A stretch of DNA of 64,000 nucleotides from NCBI GenBank assembly GCA_963729215.1, contig CAVSND010000019.1, positions 1 through 64,000 on the forward strand, written 5' to 3'. The translations under genes and the position numbers were made by a program. The stretch's first letter is position 1. Every line of letters begins with the position of its first letter. This DNA comes from CAVQJU01 sp963729215. Its GTDB lineage: Bacteria > Acidobacteriota > Vicinamibacteria > Vicinamibacterales > CAVVIG01. Positions 57,853 through 64,000 of this stretch are shown here, in pieces. The notes under the pieces were generated by a model that had not been told where the DNA came from, ran no database searches, and was given only the letters and a program-made list of their open reading frames with translations.

Positions 57853-57902
57853 GGCCTTCCTCCTCCGTGGCAACGTCCGTGTTGCCATGCGATAATCGGC
57901 TG

Positions 57903-58755
57903 ATGAATTCGAGACGAGCGCTCGGTGTCGGGGCCGTTCTGATTCTGGTGGCGTTGGTCTGGGCGACGGCCCGTGTCACGCAGCGGCCAGCGATGCCATC
58001 CGCCGAGCCGAGCCGCTGCGCCGGCCCAGGCCCCGGCTCCGAATCCGGGTCCGAAGATCGCCCTCCAGTTTTATCGGGCGCCGGCGACGGTCGCCGCGAT
58101 CGCCATGAAGGATCTGGACGGGCGGATGATTTCCTCGGCCGACTGGAAGGGAAAGGTCGTCATCGTCAATTTCTGGGCGACGTGGTGCCCGCCGTGCCGC
58201 GCCGAGATTCCGGATCTGATCGCGCTGCAGAACAAATACAAGGAGCAGCTGCTCATCATCGGCATCTCGGATGATGACGATCCGCCGGCAACCGTGAAGG
58301 CGTGGGCCGCGGCGCACGACATGAACTACCCGATCGTCATGAACACGCCCGAACTGCGCAAGACCTTCGCCGGAGTGACCGCGCTGCCGACCTCGTTCAT
58401 CGTCGATCGTGAGTCTCGTATTGCCATGCGGCACGTCGGCATGCTCACCGCCGCTGTCACCGAGGCAGAGACACGGCATCTGGCCGGGCTGCCCGTCAAC
58501 GCGTCGGTCGAGGAAATCGAGAAGGACCAGCCCACCAAGCTCGCCAACGCCGCCCAGACGACAGAAATTCCCGGCGTTGATTTGAAGGCGCTCTCCAAAG
58601 AGAAGCGGATCGCGGCGATTCAGAAGCTGAACGACGAGGGCTGCACCTGCGGCTGCAATCTCACGGTCGCACGCTGCCGCGTGGATGACCCGAGCTGTCC
58701 GGTGAGCCTCCCCCGCGCGAAAGAAATCGTCGCGGGAATCGTCAGCGGCAACTAG
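57903..58755 (+). CDS. TlpA-like thioredoxin-fold protein with cysteine-rich tail, one frameshift
   Basis: An N-terminal membrane anchor (ALGVGAVLILVALVWATARV), a Pro/Ala linker with a base gained near 58010, then a thioredoxin domain: MKDLDGRMISSADWKGKVVI, VNFWATWCPPCRAEIPDLIA (redox Cys pair), LIIGISDDDDPPATVKAW and GVTALPTSFIVDRESRIAMR. The tail has KLNDEGCTCGCNLTVARCRV and DDPSCPV, five to six closely spaced cysteines that could bind metal. Anchored periplasmic thiol-disulfide exchange is expected. GATAAT lies 6 bp before the ATG and no ribosome site is seen. Confidence 0.8.
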
Positions 58756-58759
58756 AAAA

Positions 58760-58887
58760 GAGGTTCGAGAGGTTCAAGAGGTCCAAGAGGTTCAAGAGGT
58801 TCGCAACGTCCTGGACCCGTGGACCTGTCGGACCCTGTGGACCTTGTGGACCTGTGGACCTGTTGGACCTCGCGGACCCCTGGACCC
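58760..58887. repeat. 9-bp tandem arrays (AGGTTCAAG then GGACCTGTG)
   Basis: About five AGGTTCAAG units pass into about nine GGACCTGTG/GGACCCTGT units that end exactly at the stop codon of the minus-strand cysH gene. It separates the convergent TlpA and cysH genes. The second part has the same unit as the array inside the transglutaminase gene. Confidence 0.85.
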
Positions 58888-59540
58888 TATTTAGGCTGGA
58901 TGTGAATCCCGCACTCGAGCTTCTCACCCTGCCAGCGGCCTGACCGCGGATCGTTCGGATCCGGCGGCAGCGTCGTGCACGGCTCGCACCCGATGCTGGT
59001 GTAGCCGAGCTCGTACAGGGAGAGCAGCGGGATGTCGTGGTCCTTGGCGTACCGCCACACGTCGCGCGCCGTCCAGCCGGCCAGCGGGGCGACCTTCCTG
59101 ATGGCGCTGCCGCTCGGCAGCTTGAACGGTTCGACTTCGGCCAGGTTCGCCCGGCTCGGAGACTGATCCCGCCGCAGTGCCGTGAACCAGACGTCGTACT
59201 GCTCGAGCGCCGAAAACAGCGGACCGACCTTGTGAACGTCGCAGCACGCCTTCGTGCCTTCGGTCTGCCACAGGCCGATTCTCGGCTGCGGAGCCCGGAG
59301 GTTGGTCAGGTTGAGCTGGTATCTTGCGGCCATCTCGTCGCGATAGGCGAGCGTCTGCGGGAAATGATGGAACGTCTCCAGGAACAGCACCGGTATGTCC
59401 GGCTTGATCTGCCGGATCAGATCGGTCAGGACGACGCACTCCGCCTGGAAGCTCGACGTGATGGCGGGCTTCCTCGCATCCTTCAACTGCTCGCTGATGA
59501 GATCGATGGCCTGTGACGCGAGATCGGTGACCGTGCTCAT
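58887..59540 (-). CDS. cysH: Assimilatory adenylylsulfate (APS) reductase
   Basis: An intact 217-residue protein that reduces APS to sulfite. Motifs: ITSSFQAECVVLTDLIRQIK, FLETFHHFPQTLAYRDEMAA, EGTKACCDVHKVGPL, WFTALRRDQSPSRANLAEVE and LYELGYTSIGCEPCTTLP, then ECGIHI at the end. The two cysteine pairs (CC and CxxC) bind [4Fe-4S], which marks the APS-using type rather than the PAPS-using type. This agrees with the absence of an APS kinase in the operon. ATG overlaps the cysN stop (ATGA). Confidence 0.9.
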   Translation of the reverse strand: MSTVTDLASQAIDLISEQLKDARKPAITSSFQAECVVLTDLIRQIKPDIPVLFLETFHHFPQTLAYRDEMAARYQLNLTNLRAPQPRIGLWQTEGTKACCDVHKVGPLFSALEQYDVWFTALRRDQSPSRANLAEVEPFKLPSGSAIRKVAPLAGWTARDVWRYAKDHDIPLLSLYELGYTSIGCEPCTTLPPDPNDPRSGRWQGEKLECGIHIQPK

Positions 59541-60862
59541 TTCAGAATGTCCTCGAGAGCGAGCCTGACCAGCTCGATCGCCTCGGCTTCAGACGAGGCG
59601 CCGCGCGCGATCTGGACGAGGCGCTCGGCAGCGCTGGGCCGCGCGACGTTGGCCGCCTGCTCGAGCACCGCTCCGGTGATCATACCGGCGCCGGCCGTGA
59701 AGTTGGTGGCCGGGTCGATCAGGATAAAACTGCCGGTCGCCCGGTTGTCGGTATAGCGATCGAACACCAGCGGCCGCGTGGTCGTGAGGGTCACGGTCCC
59801 GATCTGGTTGATCACGAGGCCCCGGTTCACCTCGGCCGAGACGACGCGCGTCGCGTGCTTGAGCAGGTAGACGCGCGACGGATCGAGCGGCCGCTCGTCC
59901 ATCCACACCATCTCGGCCTCGAACCGCTTTTCGACCGACGGCTGATAGCTGAGCGCCGCCGGCTGAGAGTCGGCGACGAGGACGTCTCCGCGCGAGATGT
60001 CGATTTCGTCCTCGAGCGTCAGCGTCACCGACATCGGCGCGTGCGCCATCTCGAGGTCGCCGTCCCAGGTCGCGATGCGTTTGACCTTGCTGCGGCGGCC
60101 CGAGGGCAGGGTCGTCACGGTATCGCCCGGCCGGATGATGCCGGACACGATCTGGCCGGCGAAGCCGCGAAACTCCTGGTTGGGGCGCGCGACGATCTGG
60201 ACGGGCATCCGGAACGGTTTCCCGGTCGTGTTGCGGTCGACCTCGACGGTCTCGAGGAAGCTGAGCAGCGGCTTGCCGTCGAACCACGGCGTGCGATCGC
60301 TGTTGGTGATGACGTTGTCCCCGTCGAGCGCGCTGATGGGAATCGGGTGGTAGTGGGCGCCCCGCAGCAGCTCCTCGAAGTCGTCGACGATGTTGTCGAA
60401 GACGCCGCGGTCGAAGTCGACGAGGTCCATCTTGTTGATGGCCAGGACGAAATCGTTGATGCCCAGCAGCCGCGCGATCCGCGCGTGCCGGCGCGACTGC
60501 GTGCGGACGCCGTTTCGCGCGTCGACCAGGAGCACCGCGACGTCGGCGGTTGACGCGCCGGTCGCCATGTTGCGCGTGTACTGCTCGTGCCCGGGCGTGT
60601 CGGCGAGGATGAACTTGCGCCGCGCGGTGGCGAAATACCGGTAGGCGACGTCGATCGTGATGCCCTGTTCGCGTTCGGCCTTGAGACCGTCGGTGAACAG
60701 CGAGAAGTCGATCGGCCCGGCCACGCGGTTCTTGGACGCTTTTTCGACCGACGCCACCTGGTCCTCGTAGACCGCGCGCGAGTCGTACAGCAGCCGCCCG
60801 ATCAGCGTGCTCTTCCCATCGTCAACGCTTCCGGCAGTACAGATACGGAGCAATCCCGACAT
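59537..60862 (-). CDS. cysN: Sulfate adenylyltransferase GTPase subunit
   Basis: An intact 441-residue EF-Tu-like GTPase that drives ATP sulfurylase with CysD. G1 CTAGSVDDGKSTLIGRLLYD, switch region EREQGITIDVAYRYFATARR, G3 ILADTPGHEQYTRNMATGAS, G4 FVLAINKMDLVDFDR, then beta-barrels II/III (EFRGFAGQIVSGIIRPGD, ISRGDVLVADSQPAALS). It lacks a C-terminal CysC kinase domain. Its ATG shares one base with the cysD stop (TAATG). Confidence 0.9.
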   Translation of the reverse strand: MSGLLRICTAGSVDDGKSTLIGRLLYDSRAVYEDQVASVEKASKNRVAGPIDFSLFTDGLKAEREQGITIDVAYRYFATARRKFILADTPGHEQYTRNMATGASTADVAVLLVDARNGVRTQSRRHARIARLLGINDFVLAINKMDLVDFDRGVFDNIVDDFEELLRGAHYHPIPISALDGDNVITNSDRTPWFDGKPLLSFLETVEVDRNTTGKPFRMPVQIVARPNQEFRGFAGQIVSGIIRPGDTVTTLPSGRRSKVKRIATWDGDLEMAHAPMSVTLTLEDEIDISRGDVLVADSQPAALSYQPSVEKRFEAEMVWMDERPLDPSRVYLLKHATRVVSAEVNRGLVINQIGTVTLTTTRPLVFDRYTDNRATGSFILIDPATNFTAGAGMITGAVLEQAANVARPSAAERLVQIARGASSEAEAIELVRLALEDILK

Positions 60863-61806
60863 TAAAAGTAACCTTCGCGTTTCTTCAGCTCCATCGACCC
60901 GTCCTGATCGTGATCGATGATGCGCAGCTGGCGTTCCGAGTGCTTCGTGACGACCAGCTCGGCGATGATTTTCTCCACGGTGTCGGCGTCCGACCGGATG
61001 GCTCCGGTGCACGGAGAGCAGCCGAGCGAGCGCATGCGACACTTGATCATCTGCGTCGACTCGCCCGGGAGGAGGGGAACGAACGGCTGCTCCTTCATGA
61101 TGAGCGAATTGCCCCGGACGATGACCTCGCGGTCCTTCGCAAAGTACAGGGGCACGATCGGGATGTTTTCGACGTTGATGTACTGCCAGACGTCGAGCTC
61201 GGTCCAGTTCGAGAGCGGGAACACACGGATGCTCTCGCCCGTGAGGATGCGGCTGTTGAGCAGCGTCCAGAGCTCGGGCCGCTGGCGTTTCGGATCCCAC
61301 TGGCCCTTGGCGTCGCGCAACGAGAAGATGCGCTCCTTGGCGCGTGAGCGTTCCTCGTCCCGGCGGGCGCCGCCAAACGCCGCATCGAAGTTCCCGGCTT
61401 CGAGGGCGTCGAGCAGCGACTTGGTCTTCAGCAGCCCGCAGCAGCGCTGCGTGCCGACGAGGAACGGTTGGGTGCCTTCGGTGATGGCTTCTTCGTTGGT
61501 GTGGACGATCAGGCGCGCGCCGATTTCCTTCGTGTAGCGATCGCGGAACTCGATCATCTCGCGGAACTTGTAGGTCGTGTCCACGTGCAGCAGGGGGAAG
61601 GGAATCGGCCCGGGATAGAACGCCTTCTGAGCCAGCCGCAGCAGGACCGAGGAGTCCTTACCGATCGAGTAGAGCATGACCGGACGCTCGAACTCCGCGA
61701 CCACCTCGCGCATGATGTGGATGCTCTCGGCTTCGAGCGCGCGCAGGTGGTCGAGGCGCGGCTGAACGGTGGCGGTCGAGCGTTGAAACGCGACAAGTGC
61801 TGACAT
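60862..61806 (-). CDS. cysD: Sulfate adenylyltransferase small subunit
   Basis: An intact 314-residue ATP sulfurylase catalytic subunit: LEAESIHIMREVVAEFERPV, MLYSIGKDSSVLLRLAQKAF (PP-loop), LLHVDTTYKFREMIEFRDRY, NFDAAFGGARRDEERSRAKE, LSNWTELDVWQYINVENIPI and RMRSLGCSPCTGAIRSDADT. The ribosome site GGAGAAGAG precedes ATG 61806. First gene of cysDNH; its leader (61807-62050) contains a cysteine-rich upstream ORF, a terminator and a REP element. Confidence 0.92.
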   Translation of the reverse strand: MSALVAFQRSTATVQPRLDHLRALEAESIHIMREVVAEFERPVMLYSIGKDSSVLLRLAQKAFYPGPIPFPLLHVDTTYKFREMIEFRDRYTKEIGARLIVHTNEEAITEGTQPFLVGTQRCCGLLKTKSLLDALEAGNFDAAFGGARRDEERSRAKERIFSLRDAKGQWDPKRQRPELWTLLNSRILTGESIRVFPLSNWTELDVWQYINVENIPIVPLYFAKDREVIVRGNSLIMKEQPFVPLLPGESTQMIKCRMRSLGCSPCTGAIRSDADTVEKIIAELVVTKHSERQLRIIDHDQDGSMELKKREGYF

Positions 61807-61816
61807 CTCTTCTCCG

Positions 61817-61864
61817 GTAGGGGCCGGCTTCAGCCGGCCCGTCCGCCTGAAGGCGGACGCTACG
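61817..61864. repeat. REP-like double palindrome in the cysD leader
   Basis: GGGCCGGCTTCAGCCGGCCC is followed by GTCCGCCTGAAGGCGGAC and CGCTACG. It lies between the attenuator terminator and the cysD ribosome site, so it will be part of the cysDNH mRNA. Confidence 0.8.
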
Positions 61865-61870
61865 AAACTC

Positions 61871-61910
61871 GTCTCAAAAAACAAAAGCCCGGGAGGGCGT
61901 CCCGGGCTTT
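61871..61910 (-). terminator. Intrinsic terminator of the cysDNH attenuator
   Basis: On the minus strand AAAGCCCGGGA (61910-61900), loop CGCCC, TCCCGGGCTTT (61894-61884) form an 11-bp perfect stem followed by TTGTTTTTTGAG. It stands between the leader ORF and cysD in the direction of transcription, with no upstream full-length gene to terminate except the exporter 150 bp away. Confidence 0.85.
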
Positions 61911-61942
61911 GCAAGTCTGCGATTCGAGTCTGGTCTTCTTGG

Positions 61943-62038
61943 TTACACAGCCGAATCAGAGTACGCGCGTATGCCAGGGACCATGAAGGTCCTGCTACAG
62001 GTGCAACAACACGCGCAGGCCGCACTCCTGACTCGCAT
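61943..62038 (-). CDS. Cysteine-rich leader peptide upstream of cysDNH
   Basis: A 31-codon ORF, ATG to TAA, with N-terminal sequence MRVRSAACACCCTCSR; codons 8, 10, 11, 12 and 14 are cysteine (five in seven). It starts 11 bp after the -10 element CATAAT, ends 33 bp before the terminator stem, and is followed by cysD. Stalling of the ribosome at these codons when Cys-tRNA is scarce would change leader folding. CAGGACC (61994-61988) can pair with GGTCCCTG (61982-61975), and GTCCCTGGC (61981-61973) can alternatively pair with GCCCGGGAC (61907-61899), the terminator's first strand. Too short for homology; the call rests on codon content and position. Confidence 0.75.
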   Translation of the reverse strand: MRVRSAACACCCTCSRTFMVPGIRAYSDSAV

Positions 62039-62045
62039 AAACTCC

Positions 62046-62079
62046 GACCATTATGGTCAGGTTGGTTTGGCCAAGTCAA
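62046..62079 (-). promoter_or_regulatory. cysDNH promoter with overlapping palindrome
   Basis: On the minus strand TTGACT (62079-62074), an 18-bp spacer and CATAAT (62055-62050) form a promoter within the 3' end of the exporter gene. A perfect dyad GACCAT-T-ATGGTC (62046-62058) covers the -10, a likely operator for a repressor. The predicted start site is only a few bases before the leader-peptide ATG. Confidence 0.6.
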
Positions 62080-62920
62080 CCCGCGCGTGGGCGGAGAAGA
62101 ACCTGTACAGCAGCACGATATCGATCGCAATTACCGACAGCAGAAAGAGATACGCGGTTGGCCCGGGGACGATTTTGAGCTCCCGGAAGACCGTAGAGAC
62201 GCCGAAACCGACGACCCAGGCGTCGAAGCTCATGCAGATTCGCCTGAACGTCTCGACCCGCATCCGGCGAATGAGCGCGGCGCCAATCGGCACGCCGACG
62301 AGGACGCTCGGGAGGATTTGCGGGATCAGCAGGTTCGATTGAACCGTGATCAGCCCTGCCGAGAAGTAGGCAACGGCGGTGAAGCTCGATTCCGCGAGCC
62401 GGATGAACCCGAGCGCCGCGCGGAACTCGCGTTTGTCGAGCCCCTGGTTGTTGAGCAGCACGGCCAGCGGCGGCCCCGAGATCGTCGTCACCGAGTAGAG
62501 GATGCCGAGGCCGAGGCCAAACGGCAGGCCGATCGCCTTTTCGGAACGGATCGGCCGCCGGAAGCCGGCCGCCTGGACGAGGATCAGGGGCAGTAACACG
62601 AGGTAGGTCCAGAGCTTCAGCCACGCCGGGCTGACGCTGGTCACCACCATCGTGCCGATGATGACGCCGGGGAGCAACCCGATCACGATCGGCAGGACAC
62701 GTTTCCAGATGACGCCGAGCGCGTCGCGGTTGACCCACAGGACCCAGGCATTGAGGGCCACCTCGATCAGGACGAGCGCGGGGTTCAGCACCCGGTTCGA
62801 CAGGAACAAGAGCGCCAGCGGAACAGTGATCGACGAGAAGCCGTACCCGAGGCCGCCGTTGACGATGGCGGCGAAGAGGGTAATGGCGACGAGCGCGAGA
62901 ACGTTGGTAGACGTACGGAC
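62057..62920 (-). CDS. TauE/SafE (TSUP) family sulfite/anion exporter
   Basis: A membrane protein of about 285 residues with around eight helices: VLALVAITLFAAIVNGGLGY, GFSSITVPLALLFLSN, IEVALNAWVLWVNRD, LGLGILYSVTTISGPPLAVL, LNNQGLDKREFRAALGFIRL, ILPSVLVGVPIGAALIRRMR and YLFLLSVIAIDIVLLYRFF. The reading frame is open back into the porin gene, but no ATG, GTG or TTG lies near the expected start. Either the start codon was lost by a base change or initiation is unusual; the 5' coordinate is approximate. Position before cysDNH fits export of sulfite or a related anion. Confidence 0.8.
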   Translation of the reverse strand, partial: VRTSTNVLALVAITLFAAIVNGGLGYGFSSITVPLALLFLSNRVLNPALVLIEVALNAWVLWVNRDALGVIWKRVLPIVIGLLPGVIIGTMVVTSVSPAWLKLWTYLVLLPLILVQAAGFRRPIRSEKAIGLPFGLGLGILYSVTTISGPPLAVLLNNQGLDKREFRAALGFIRLAESSFTAVAYFSAGLITVQSNLLIPQILPSVLVGVPIGAALIRRMRVETFRRICMSFDAWVVGFGVSTVFRELKIVPGPTAYLFLLSVIAIDIVLLYRFFSAHARVDLAKPT

Positions 62921-62922
62921 CT

Positions 62923-64000
62923 CTATAAGCTCGGCTGCAGATTCACCTGCGCGCGAAACACGATCGCGTGCTCGGGCGGGCGGCTGCCTGCGCGGTTGTC
63001 GTCGAAAGCCGTTCGCTCGAAGGTCAAGACGAACTTGACCGCCTGGTTCGCATAGAGCGCAACGCCGACGCCGGCGGCGCCTGCCGTCTGGCTCGCGCCT
63101 GCGCCCGCCAGTCCATTTGCGAAGACAGACGGGTCGACGTCGAGCCGACTGTAACGCGCCATGATCTGGACGGCGCCAAAGTGCCGCTGTGCCGGATCGA
63201 ACGGCTGTGACGGAACGACGCCGCGCTCGCTGGCGGACTCGCCGGTGAGCACGAACGCCCCGGTGATCTCCCACGCGGTGTTCGTCGGGCTGGCCGAAGT
63301 ACGCGCGCCCCGCACGGCCTGGGTGGTCCGCGCGTATTCGGCGAACGTGCCGATCGGTCCGTGGTAGTAGAAGGCCGACGGAGACACGCGCGTACGCTCG
63401 CCGTCGGCGACCGCGCCGGGTGCGTACGCAAAGAACACCTGCTGGGCCGTGCTGTGAAAGACCGGAAGCGCGCCGGCCTGCGTGCCGCTCGTGCCGCCGA
63501 CCGCCACGCCCATTTCGCGGAGCGCCCGGGTTGTCGAGCGTGCGAAGGGCCGCACGGTCAGCCGACCGGCGAAGTCTTTTCCAGAGCCGCTGTCCACGTC
63601 TCCGTTCGCGCCATCGGGCACGCCGTTGAAGACGCCGCCGATGTAGCTGATGATTCCGCCGGCCAGCCGGCCCTGGGCCTGGACGCCGACGTCGCGATTC
63701 GGGACGAGGTTGGAGGTCAGCGAGCGCTCGGGGAAGAGCAGCGCGTAGTCGGAGTAGAGCTGCTCGAGGCCGACGGGCGTCTTGTCTTTGCCGAGTCGCA
63801 CCCGGAAGGCCGGCGAGAAGCGGACGTCGACGTACGCGTCGTACAGGACGGTGGTGCCGTTCCCGAAGTCGGGCATGACGCGAAACTCGAAATACTTCGC
63901 GAGCCGGCCCTGCATGATGATCCGGACTCGCCGCATTACGAACTCGTCTTCCACCTGGTGAAGCGGGTCGTCCGGGGCGAACCGGCCGTCGAGTTGTACC
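62923..64000 (-). CDS. Phosphate-selective porin O/P-like outer-membrane protein, 5' end off the window
   Basis: At least 359 residues of an OprO/OprP-type barrel: LDGRFAPDDPLHQVEDEFVM, RRVRIIMQGRLAKYFEFRVM, PDFGNGTTVLYDAYVDVRFS, FRVRLGKDKTPVGLEQL, PERSLTSNLVPNRDVGVQAQ, GRLAGGIISYIGGVFNGVPD, FAGRLTVRPF, YYHGPIGTFAEYA, WEITGAFVLTGESAS and a C-terminal FRAQVNLQPSL. Upstream of and on the same strand as the TSUP exporter and cysDNH, it may supply sulfate or sulfonates to that route. That link is by position only. Confidence 0.85.
   Translation of the reverse strand, partial: VQLDGRFAPDDPLHQVEDEFVMRRVRIIMQGRLAKYFEFRVMPDFGNGTTVLYDAYVDVRFSPAFRVRLGKDKTPVGLEQLYSDYALLFPERSLTSNLVPNRDVGVQAQGRLAGGIISYIGGVFNGVPDGANGDVDSGSGKDFAGRLTVRPFARSTTRALREMGVAVGGTSGTQAGALPVFHSTAQQVFFAYAPGAVADGERTRVSPSAFYYHGPIGTFAEYARTTQAVRGARTSASPTNTAWEITGAFVLTGESASERGVVPSQPFDPAQRHFGAVQIMARYSRLDVDPSVFANGLAGAGASQTAGAAGVGVALYANQAVKFVLTFERTAFDDNRAGSRPPEHAIVFRAQVNLQPSL

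Noticed and set aside
61911..61960. Possible degenerate tRNA (CGAATC like a T-loop) upstream of cysD
   Set aside because: No acceptor stem or D-arm can be formed, and the segment is better explained as the end of the cysteine-rich leader ORF plus a GATTCG/CGAATC stem.
61807..62056. SAM or T-box riboswitch in the cysD leader
   Set aside because: I find neither the SAM-I core (GA-rich kink-turn and pseudoknot) nor a T-box (AGGGUGGNACCGCG-like). The Cys codon cluster gives a simpler mechanism.

Overview
The window is GC-rich DNA from a bacterium that I place, by inference, in Acidobacteriota, probably class Vicinamibacteria. The evidence is the gene content: several copies of an acidobacterial-looking secreted protein family with 'R-T-x-D-G-x-P-D-x-x-G-x-W' N-termini, two DUF6152 proteins, PQQ-dependent dehydrogenases, a tannase-type esterase, a haem-c/toroid/ankyrin protein, a short acidobacterial-type ECF sigma factor and a BlaI/BlaR1 pair. 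The envelope is Gram-negative (porins, beta-barrels, many Sec signal peptides).

Layout. 1-9 kb is a damaged accessory block: a broken DUF3011-porin, a quinol-monooxygenase remnant, an arylsulfatase with its formylglycine-generating maturase and a beta-barrel between them, two internally deleted gene remnants, a histone H1-like basic protein and an intact DUF2252 gene. It ends at half of a tRNA-Arg gene. 9-13 kb holds housekeeping-type singletons (methyltransferase, DUF1801, membrane protein, cupin, SGNH hydrolase). 13.0-19.9 kb is a transglutaminase / ATP-grasp / alpha-E cluster of the amidoligase type. 19.9-33.3 kb is dominated by seven related secreted proteins, two DUF6152 proteins, an NHL-GlcG fusion, a YeiH-type transporter, a tannase and a carboxymuconolactone-decarboxylase-like protein. 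33.5-37.7 kb has YaeQ, RecQ and an ABC-F ATPase. 37.8-41.2 kb has a cupredoxin lipoprotein and a BlaI/BlaR1 pair with a well-formed promoter/operator. 41.2-48.6 kb has two tandem PQQ dehydrogenases, the haem-c/toroid/ankyrin protein and an NHL protein. 48.7-57.3 kb has a LytTR two-component pair, an amidase, an ECF sigma factor, a STAS protein, a cytochrome-quinoprotein and a methyltransferase. 57.3-57.9 kb is a REP-associated transposase flanked by REP palindromes. 57.9-64 kb has a TlpA thioredoxin, the cysDNH sulfate-assimilation operon, a TauE/SafE exporter and a porin.

The most notable regulatory find is upstream of cysD. A 31-codon leader ORF carries five cysteine codons within seven. 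It is followed by mutually exclusive hairpins and an intrinsic terminator, which together look like a cysteine-sensing transcription attenuator. With the sulfatase, YeiH, TauE and cysDNH, sulfur handling is a theme of the window.

Two repeat systems recur. One is REP palindromes that often begin on a stop codon. The other is tandem arrays of 7-9 bp units (GGTCCACNN, AGGTTCAAG, GATGACCA, GAGCCAC, TTCTNNN types) in gene ends and gaps. Some of these arrays form long hairpins and some run into coding frames, where they encode collagen-like Gly-Pro-X or Val-Asp-Pro tails.

About 20 genes are broken by single-base shifts, most of them a gained base, while 20-30 kb and 53-57.8 kb are almost clean. 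This uneven pattern looks more like consensus error in parts of the assembly than wholesale pseudogenisation, so frameshifted genes are given over their full homologous span.
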